Below, in pieces: positions 1 to 5,137 of a DNA stretch of 6,013 nt (within the stretch, counting starts at the first letter, position 1; the number at the start of each line of letters is the position of its first letter). Below the pieces are notes generated by a model that was not told the origin of the DNA, did no database searches, and worked only from the letters and a program-made list of their open reading frames with translations. Location: positions 39,578 to 45,590 of the forward strand of contig NVVE01000010.1 of NCBI GenBank assembly GCA_002733285.1. The letters run 5' to 3'. The DNA comes from Lutibacter sp. GTDB taxonomy: Bacteria; Bacteroidota; Bacteroidia; Flavobacteriales; Flavobacteriaceae. The translations under genes and the position numbers were made by a program.

Positions 1-271
1 CAATTTTGAAGCTGATATTAGAGAAACCAGTCTGGGACATTTGCAACGGGGTGGAATTCCTATAGCCTTCGATCGAATATTGGCAACCGAACTAGGTGTT
101 AAAGCTTTTGAATTGGTTAAAGAAAAGAATTTTGGAACCATGGCAGTTCATAAAAATGCTGAATTAACTCATATTGATTTGGATGATGTAATTAATCAAT
201 ATAATAAGGTTGATTTAGCACATAATTTAATTCATACAGCAAAAGGAGTTGGTATTTCTTTTGGAGATTAG
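1..271 (+). CDS. pfkA: 6-phosphofructokinase, C-terminal part (5' end outside window)
   Basis: This is the C-terminal 89 residues of a 6-phosphofructokinase, the glycolytic enzyme that phosphorylates fructose 6-phosphate to fructose 1,6-bisphosphate in the cytoplasm. The frame is open from base 2 and ends at TAG 269-271. The TTG at base 41 is not the start, because coding similarity continues upstream of it ([13 protein letters not shown] spans it). The visible LGHLQRGG motif holds the histidine and arginine that contact fructose 6-phosphate in the family (His249 and Arg252 in E. coli PfkA). The donor-determining GGDG/GGDD and P[GK]TIDND motifs lie outside the window, so ATP versus PPi use cannot be read directly. 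The histidine in LGH and close similarity to the next gene suggest the same type. An ungapped hand alignment of 87 residues with that gene's C-terminus gives about half identical positions. The two genes are 59 nt apart with no terminator between them, so they are probably co-transcribed. Confidence 0.9.
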   Translation, partial: NFEADIRETSLGHLQRGGIPIAFDRILATELGVKAFELVKEKNFGTMAVHKNAELTHIDLDDVINQYNKVDLAHNLIHTAKGVGISFGD

Positions 272-330
272 TTCATGTAAAGAGCAATTAATTTTAAATA
301 AAAAATAATAGAAAATAAAGATAGGCATAA

Positions 331-1428
331 ATGAAGAAAAAAGTATTAGTATTAACTGGTGGAGGCGATTGCCCAGGCTTAAATGCTGTTATTAGAGGAA
401 TTGTTAAACGAGCTGACCAAACTGAAGATTGGGAAGTTATAGGAAGTATCCAATCGTTTGATGGAGTTTTAAATGAACCCACAGAATTGATTGAATTAAA
501 CGAAAAATTAGTAGCAGGAATCCACTATCAAGGAGGTACTATTTTAGGAACAACAACTAAAGGAGGTCCTTTAGCTTGGCCTGTAAAAGAAAATGATGGT
601 ACTTGGTCATTTATTGACAGATCTGAAGAAATGATTCGGAAACTAAAGCATATGGGTGTAGAAGCTGTTATAAGCATTGGTGGTGACGGGTCTCAACGTA
701 TTTCTCAAACTCTTTTTGAAAAAGGGCTTAATATTATTGGAGTTCCTAAAACTATTGACAATGATTTATCATCTACTGATTACACTTTTGGATATCAAAC
801 GGCTGTTCAAATAGCAACAGAGGCTGTAGACAGACTTGTAACAACTGCGGCATCGCACAACCGAGTAATTATCCTTGAAGTGATGGGTAGAGATGCTGGG
901 TGGATTGCCTTAAGTTCTGCTATTGCAGGAGGCGCGGAAATATGCTTAATTCCTGAAATCCCTTATGATCTTAATAGTATACTTTCAGTTATTAACAAAC
1001 GCTTTAAAGATGGTAAAGGCCATGTAATTATTGTGGTTGCTGAAGGTGCTAAACCTTTAGATGGAGATGCTTTGTCTCAAGAAAGTGACGAAGTTGGTAA
1101 CGAAAACTTAAAACTTGGTGGCGTTGCTAGCAAATTATTGAAAGATTTAAAAGCTGCTGGATGTAATGCCGATATGAGAGAAACAGTACTTGGTCACTTA
1201 CAACGTGGTGGAGTTCCAATTGCTTTTGACAGAATTTTGGCTACTCAATTTGGTGTGAATGCAATGGAATTAGCATTGGAAGGAACTTTTGGTAAAATGG
1301 TAGCTTACCAACACCCTAGCATAGTAGCTGTTCCATTTTTGGAAGCAATAAGTAAATATAATTTTGTGAAGCCAGATTCATCATTAGTGCATACAGCCCG
1401 CGGAATTGGCATGTGCTTAGGTGATTAA
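331..1428 (+). CDS. pfkA: 6-phosphofructokinase, predicted ATP-dependent (group III-like)
   Basis: Complete 365-aa cytoplasmic phosphofructokinase, predicted to convert fructose 6-phosphate and ATP to fructose 1,6-bisphosphate and ADP. Motifs in order: nucleotide/phosphate loop TGGGDCPGLNA (9-19), GGTILGTTTKGG (68-79), GGDGS (117-121), PKTIDND with catalytic Asp143 (139-145), SHNR (175-178), MGRDAG (185-190), AEGA with Glu238 (237-240), and LGHLQRGG with His289 and Arg292 (287-294). Gly120 corresponds to E. coli Gly104 and favours ATP; Lys140 corresponds to Gly124. This Gly/Lys pair is typical of ATP-using group III enzymes. The GTTTKGG loop lacks the arginine equivalent to E. coli Arg72, which I think is a subfamily trait shared with cyanobacterial-type enzymes, not damage. 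It is longer than E. coli PfkA (320 aa), partly from about 12 extra residues before GGDGS. ATG 331 places the glycine-rich loop at the normal distance from the N-terminus. No Shine-Dalgarno is visible. The gene is second in a tandem PFK pair, and transcription should end at the palindrome near 1487. Confidence 0.95.
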   Translation: MKKKVLVLTGGGDCPGLNAVIRGIVKRADQTEDWEVIGSIQSFDGVLNEPTELIELNEKLVAGIHYQGGTILGTTTKGGPLAWPVKENDGTWSFIDRSEEMIRKLKHMGVEAVISIGGDGSQRISQTLFEKGLNIIGVPKTIDNDLSSTDYTFGYQTAVQIATEAVDRLVTTAASHNRVIILEVMGRDAGWIALSSAIAGGAEICLIPEIPYDLNSILSVINKRFKDGKGHVIIVVAEGAKPLDGDALSQESDEVGNENLKLGGVASKLLKDLKAAGCNADMRETVLGHLQRGGVPIAFDRILATQFGVNAMELALEGTFGKMVAYQHPSIVAVPFLEAISKYNFVKPDSSLVHTARGIGMCLGD

Positions 1429-1464
1429 TTCAATATTATTTTAAAAATAAGTTGAACCAATACT

Positions 1465-1510
1465 TAAAAGAAAGGCTGAAATTAGAATTCTAATTTCAGC
1501 CTTTCTTTTA
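1465..1510. terminator. Bidirectional intrinsic terminator (perfect palindrome)
   Basis: Bases 1465-1487 are exactly the reverse complement of 1488-1510, giving 23-nt arms centred on GAATTC with no spacer. The inner stem carries the GC-rich part (GGCTGAAA paired with TTTCAGCC) and the outer flanks are A-rich then T-rich (AAAAGAAA and TTTCTTTT). RNA from either strand would therefore form a stem followed by a U-rich tail. It lies in the 114-nt gap between the stop of the + strand phosphofructokinase (1428) and the stop of the - strand helicase (1543), exactly where a shared terminator for converging genes is expected. Confidence 0.88.
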
Positions 1511-1542
1511 GTGAAAAATTATAACAATAATGCTAACGTTTT

Positions 1543-3096
1543 CTATTCCTCTGGAGGTCTACCATGAATTAATTCAAAGTCTCTATCAAAATTATCTCTT
1601 AAATATAAACGAAGTTTAGTTCTATAATCTTCTTTTAACCAAGTCACAAAATTATGGGTACTTCTGCAAATACATTTGGTATATCTCTCTACCCTATAAT
1701 CAATATCATCGCTTAATTTTTTAGATAATTCATACGCGTCATATACATCTTCACTGTTTTCAATACATATTTTAGCATGTTGAATTATTGAACGCTCTAA
1801 AATAGCTTTTGACGATTCTCCGTTACTTATAGATTCAACATATACTTTTTTAATATCAAAATAAACTTCAGAAGAATTGGAAAAATCTTCTCTTAGCTCA
1901 GTTGGCATTTCATATTTAAAATTACTTTCTAACTCTTCGTCACCTAAAATTTTATCTAAATAATAGTTTGGTGCCCTAAATATTTTTTGCCAATCCAAAT
2001 CTGATCCCCATTCCCCAAAACGATGTACGTTATTACCCAAATCAATAACCGAGAATGTTGGTTTATCTTTTAAAATACGAGAACCACGACCAATCATTTG
2101 ATAATAGAGTCCGAGTGATTTTGTTGCTCTATTCAGAATAATCGTATTTACAGTTGGTTCATCAAACCCTGTAGTTAATATACTTACAGAAGTTAAAATG
2201 GCATGTGGGGTTTCTTTAAACCATTTCAATACCATTTTCCGATCTTTTTTATTATAGGTATTGTCTAAATGGGCAATAGGATATCCCGCCGCTTTAAAAG
2301 TTTCAAACACTTGAATTGACGTGTTAATTCCATTGTTAAAGATCAACGTTTTCTTTTCTTTTGAATGAAATTCATATGCCTGTACCAACTTGCTGAGCAT
2401 ATCATTATTAGTATACAAATCTTCGGAAGATTTTACGGTATAATCTCCGTTTGCTCCCACTTCTAAGGAAGTTAACCCAACATTATAAGAAAAAACTTCA
2501 GCACGTGCTAAAAACTCGTTTTCAATGAGTGATTCGATGGTTTCCCCAACAATTAATTCAGCATAATTATCTTTCATTGGAAGTTTTATGTTCGAACTCA
2601 ATGGTGTTGCCGTAACTCCCAAAATAAATGACTTTTCAAAAAATTCAAATAATTTGGTAAATGAATTGTAATGCGCCTCATCAATAATCACTAATCCTAT
2701 ATCTGAAATATCAAATTTATCATCATTCAACCTATTATTCAAGGTTTCTACCATGGCAACAAAACAGCTGTAATTATCTTGATCCTCTAAATTTGCTTTG
2801 CTATCAACTACTTTATTAGCTACGCCAAATTCAGTAAGCATTGTTGACGTTTGTTTACACAATTCTATTCTGTGTGTTAATACCAATGCTTTTTTATTAT
2901 GGTGTTTTAAATATTGTCTAACGAGCTCTGAAAATATCACAGTTTTACCACCACCCGTAGGTAATTGATACAATAAATGATAATCATCTGGTGCTTCTTC
3001 AAATCGTTTAAATATTTTAGTAATTGCTTCTTTTTGATAGCTATATAGATCTTTCCCAACTTTTCTTTCTTCTAATTCTATAGTTTTTTCAGACAC
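1543..3096 (-). CDS. DEAD/DEAH-box superfamily 2 helicase, RadD-like
   Basis: A 517-aa ATP-dependent nucleic-acid helicase or translocase, probably acting on DNA in the cytoplasm. Superfamily 2 motifs in order: Q-motif-like YSYQKEA (18-24), Walker A PTGGGKT (46-52), motif Ia LVLTHRIEL (71-79), Walker B/motif II DEAH (139-142), motif III TAT (162-164), motif V LTTGFDEP (307-314), and motif VI QMIGRGSR with arginine fingers (333-340). The arrangement resembles E. coli RadD and the helicase part of type III restriction R subunits. No nuclease domain is visible and no methylase gene is adjacent, so a restriction role is unlikely from this window. Residues from about 371 to 517 match no domain I recognise; a lone Cys-x-Cys is present, not a full zinc finger. 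The start is GTG at 3096: no ATG or other usual start lies between it and the upstream in-frame stop (3154-3156), and the next methionine comes after Walker A. The gene is monocistronic, with its own promoter upstream and a terminator on each side. Confidence 0.9.
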   Translation of the reverse strand: MSEKTIELEERKVGKDLYSYQKEAITKIFKRFEEAPDDYHLLYQLPTGGGKTVIFSELVRQYLKHHNKKALVLTHRIELCKQTSTMLTEFGVANKVVDSKANLEDQDNYSCFVAMVETLNNRLNDDKFDISDIGLVIIDEAHYNSFTKLFEFFEKSFILGVTATPLSSNIKLPMKDNYAELIVGETIESLIENEFLARAEVFSYNVGLTSLEVGANGDYTVKSSEDLYTNNDMLSKLVQAYEFHSKEKKTLIFNNGINTSIQVFETFKAAGYPIAHLDNTYNKKDRKMVLKWFKETPHAILTSVSILTTGFDEPTVNTIILNRATKSLGLYYQMIGRGSRILKDKPTFSVIDLGNNVHRFGEWGSDLDWQKIFRAPNYYLDKILGDEELESNFKYEMPTELREDFSNSSEVYFDIKKVYVESISNGESSKAILERSIIQHAKICIENSEDVYDAYELSKKLSDDIDYRVERYTKCICRSTHNFVTWLKEDYRTKLRLYLRDNFDRDFELIHGRPPEE

Positions 3097-3119
3097 GCTA
3101 ATAGTTTTAAGTAGTTTTG

Positions 3120-3149
3120 CAAAAATACCGCCTTTATTAGGTTTAACAA
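3120..3149 (-). promoter_or_regulatory. Bacteroidota-type promoter for the helicase gene
   Basis: Read on the - strand, TTG at 3149-3147 is followed by exactly 19 nt and then TATTTTTG at 3127-3120. This fits the Bacteroidota/Flavobacterium housekeeping consensus of TTG, about 17-23 nt, TAnnTTTG. Transcription would begin a few bases past 3120, leaving a leader of roughly 10-20 nt before the GTG start at 3096. A weaker alternative -7-like box (AAACTTTG) lies at 3168-3161, but its nearest TTG is 25 nt away. The match is by pattern only; such AT-rich boxes can arise by chance. Confidence 0.55.
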
Positions 3150-3281
3150 CTATTTATTAGCAAAGTTTCTAAATAAATAAAAAACATGTTCATCAATATT
3201 AACTCTTTAAGTGATTATTATCCTGTGAATCAGTACATTATAGAATATTTTTTTAGTTAAATAAATAATGAACGAGGAAAG

Positions 3282-3317
3282 AAAAAAACCCACAAAATTT
3301 AAAATTTTGTGGGTTTT
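3282..3317 (-). terminator. Intrinsic terminator of the PPi-type phosphofructokinase gene
   Basis: Bases 3285-3300 and 3302-3317 are perfect 16-nt inverted arms around a single A, with core CCCACAAAA pairing with TTTTGTGGG. On the - strand the hairpin is followed by seven T residues (complement of A 3282-3288), a standard intrinsic terminator. It lies about 50 nt past the TAG stop (3366-3368) of the - strand phosphofructokinase and before the helicase promoter, so it separates the two same-strand genes into distinct transcripts. The rest of the 269-nt gap between the two genes (3097-3365) holds the helicase promoter and no other feature I can support. Confidence 0.87.
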
Positions 3318-3365
3318 AAAGTTTTAAACTAGATTCTTATAAATTTTTAGGACATCTTAAACAAA

Positions 3366-4562
3366 CTATTCACTTGTCATTATAAACAATGGATTCATTT
3401 CAAAACTATTATAATTAGGACATAGCCTTTCTGTATTATAAAATTTTTCAATATTAACAAGTTTTGATTTACCTGTAACTACATCAATTGGTACATTATC
3501 ATACCTACCATTCTTAAGAACTACTAATCTTCCATGAATTCCTTTAAGTATTAAATCTAATGCAAGGTTTCCATAAGCCATCGGTACAATTGAATCAATT
3601 GCATCAGGATCTCCTCCTCTAACAAGGTAGCCTAATTTTTGATTGATAACATTGACTGTTTTTCCATTGTTATATTTAGAGGACGATTTTTTTAATTGTT
3701 CTGAAACCAACTCGCCAATACCTCCAAGCTTTGCATGTCCAAATTGATCTTTTTCGTTATCCTTAAAAATCATATCACCTCCTTCAAACATAGCACCTTC
3801 AGAAACTAATACAACCGAATATTTACTTGGATTATCATATCTGTCTGCAATTAAAAGTTCAGAAAGTGCGTCAATATTAAACTTGTATTCAGGAATTACA
3901 CATCTATTCGCAGCTCCTGCCATTGTTGGCAACATTGCCGTAAACCCTGCATATCTTCCAAAGACTTCTAACACTAAAAATCTTTCATGTGATCCGGCTG
4001 AAGTTCTCAAAGTATTAGTCATATTAATTGTTCTAGTAATGCAAGTACTAAACCCAATACAATAATCAGTTCCAGGGACATCATTATCCATTGTTTTTGG
4101 AATTGCTACGACTTTAACTCCTTCCTGATATAATCGAACTGCATAACTTAAAGTATCATCTCCTCCTATAGGAATTAAGTAATCAATTCCCAAGTAGTTT
4201 AGGTTACTTAAAATTACTTTTGTCATATCATTATATTCTTCTTGATATTCATCTTTCAAATGAGCTGGAACACTCGCTTTTGGTAGGTGACTTGGACGCG
4301 TTCTTGAACTATGCAAAAATGTACCTCCAGTTCTCCCAGTCCTATTCACTAATATTTGAGTAAGTTCAATAAAATTGTTACTATTATCGGTTTTTGAATC
4401 TTGAATAAGTTCAACAATACCAGCCCATCCCCGCCTTAAACCAATAACTCTATACCCCTCACGTAACGCTCTAAATGTAATTGCTCTAATTGCTGGATTT
4501 AATCCGGGAACATCTCCCCCGCCAGTTAAGATTGCAATAGTTCCTTTCACTTTTTTTGCCAT
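3366..4562 (-). CDS. pfp: 6-phosphofructokinase, predicted pyrophosphate-dependent
   Basis: A complete 398-aa phosphofructokinase of a different subfamily from the + strand pair. Predicted reaction: fructose 6-phosphate plus pyrophosphate to fructose 1,6-bisphosphate plus phosphate, reversible, in the cytoplasm. Motifs in order: TGGGDVPGLNP (13-23), GGTFLHSSRTRP with an Arg72-like arginine (79-90), GGDDT (133-137), PKTMDND with catalytic Asp159 (155-161), SHER (191-194), FGRYAG (201-206), SEGA with Glu255 (254-257), and LGYLVRGG with Arg315 (310-317). Asp136 and Lys156, at the positions of E. coli Gly104 and Gly124, are the known PPi signature; the second acidic residue blocks the ATP alpha-phosphate site. 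Tyr312 replaces the usual histidine of LGH, also common in PPi enzymes. About 17 extra residues lie between GGT and GGDD relative to E. coli, and there is a longer C-terminal tail. ATG 4562 follows an A-rich leader without a Shine-Dalgarno. The gene is divergent from the unknown gene at 4640. Actual donor use is inferred from residues; some automatic annotation will call it simply 6-phosphofructokinase. Confidence 0.92.
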   Translation of the reverse strand: MAKKVKGTIAILTGGGDVPGLNPAIRAITFRALREGYRVIGLRRGWAGIVELIQDSKTDNSNNFIELTQILVNRTGRTGGTFLHSSRTRPSHLPKASVPAHLKDEYQEEYNDMTKVILSNLNYLGIDYLIPIGGDDTLSYAVRLYQEGVKVVAIPKTMDNDVPGTDYCIGFSTCITRTINMTNTLRTSAGSHERFLVLEVFGRYAGFTAMLPTMAGAANRCVIPEYKFNIDALSELLIADRYDNPSKYSVVLVSEGAMFEGGDMIFKDNEKDQFGHAKLGGIGELVSEQLKKSSSKYNNGKTVNVINQKLGYLVRGGDPDAIDSIVPMAYGNLALDLILKGIHGRLVVLKNGRYDNVPIDVVTGKSKLVNIEKFYNTERLCPNYNSFEMNPLFIMTSE

Positions 4563-4584
4563 ATTATATGTTTTTTTTCAATTG

Positions 4585-4613
4585 ATTAAATTACGAAAAA
4601 AAAGTAATTTAAT
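4585..4613. repeat. 10-bp inverted repeat in the divergent intergenic spacer
   Basis: ATTAAATTAC (4585-4594) and GTAATTTAAT (4604-4613) are perfect inverted arms separated by the 9-nt loop GAAAAAAAA. The element sits in the 77-nt spacer between the divergent phosphofructokinase (start 4562) and unknown gene (start 4640), the only place promoters for both can lie. It could be a regulator-binding dyad, or could arise by chance in such AT-rich DNA. It is too AT-rich and too awkwardly placed to be a terminator. I found no convincing TTG/TAnnTTTG promoter pair on either strand here, only single TACTTTTT boxes (one on each strand). Confidence 0.5.
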
Positions 4614-4639
4614 TCATACTTTTTCTTAAATTGTAGTTT

Positions 4640-5116
4640 ATGAAAGCTGTCACTGTAAAAGAACTAAAAACGGAGCTCACAAATTGTTCACATCAAGAAA
4701 TCTTGGAGCTATGCTTGCGTTTATCAAAATTTAAAAAAGAAAATAAAGAACTGTTAACCTACCTTTTATTTGAATCGTCTTATGAAGAAGGGTATATAAA
4801 CAGTGTTAAAATTGAAATTGACGAGCAGTTTGAGCTTATAAATACTAAAACATACTATTTTATTAAAAAAAGTGTGCGTAAAATTTTACGCTCTATTAAA
4901 AAATATATCCGGTATTCTAAAAATAAAGAAACTGAAATAGAGTTACTACTTTATTTTTGTAAAAAATTAGTTGAATTTAAACCTTCAATTAAAAATAATA
5001 ATGTACTCTCAAATATCTGTGAACGAGAAATTAAAGCCATCCAAAAAAAGACGGCTTTATTACACGAAGATTTACAATATGATTACGAATTAGAGATTCA
5101 AAAATTAAATCTTTAA
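4640..5116 (+). CDS. Hypothetical protein, helical and lysine-rich
   Basis: A 158-aa protein that I do not recognise. It is rich in lysine, glutamate, leucine and isoleucine, has no glycine/proline-rich loops, and reads as nearly all alpha-helical. A leucine/lysine heptad-like stretch covers about residues 22-45, a very basic segment (KKSVRKILRSIKKYIRYSKNK) covers about 75-95, and an acidic tail lies near 142-153. There is no signal peptide, no hydrophobic segment long enough to span a membrane, and no catalytic motif I can name, so a soluble cytoplasmic protein is likely. The basic segment could bind nucleic acid, but that is a guess. ATG 4640 is the natural start, without a Shine-Dalgarno, as usual for this lineage. 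It is divergent from the PPi-type phosphofructokinase and converges on the peptidase gene with a 21-nt gap. Its length, sustained codon structure and lack of an overlapping better gene support it as real. Confidence 0.8.
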   Translation: MKAVTVKELKTELTNCSHQEILELCLRLSKFKKENKELLTYLLFESSYEEGYINSVKIEIDEQFELINTKTYYFIKKSVRKILRSIKKYIRYSKNKETEIELLLYFCKKLVEFKPSIKNNNVLSNICEREIKAIQKKTALLHEDLQYDYELEIQKLNL

Positions 5117-5137
5117 ATTAGTACAATTCTAAACAAT

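Noticed and set aside
41..271. TTG at base 41 as the start of a small separate gene
   Set aside because: The reading frame is open to the left edge and the residues before it (DIRETSLGH) match the PFK family and the next gene, so the TTG is an internal leucine.
294..482. Short open frame on the - strand opposite the start of the complete PFK gene
   Set aside because: It overlaps the conserved PFK N-terminus, has no recognisable protein features of its own, and its end falls in AT-rich spacer; it is a shadow of the real gene.
1543..3096. Type III restriction enzyme R subunit
   Set aside because: The helicase motifs are compatible, but the protein is only 517 aa, lacks a visible nuclease motif after the helicase core, and has no modification methylase gene next to it.
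3883..4065. Short open frame on the + strand inside the PPi-type PFK gene
   Set aside because: It lies wholly antisense to a strongly conserved PFK core and shows no independent coding signal.
4876..4891. Perfect 16-bp palindrome GCGTAAAATTTTACGC
   Set aside because: It lies inside the coding region of the unknown gene (encoding part of its basic segment), has no T-run, and is AT-rich at its centre, so it is most simply a chance consequence of codons; it was kept out of the feature list.
5033..5058. Stem AAAGCC/GGCTTT as a terminator
   Set aside because: The stem is only 6 bp with a large loop and sits within the coding region about 60 nt before the stop codon.
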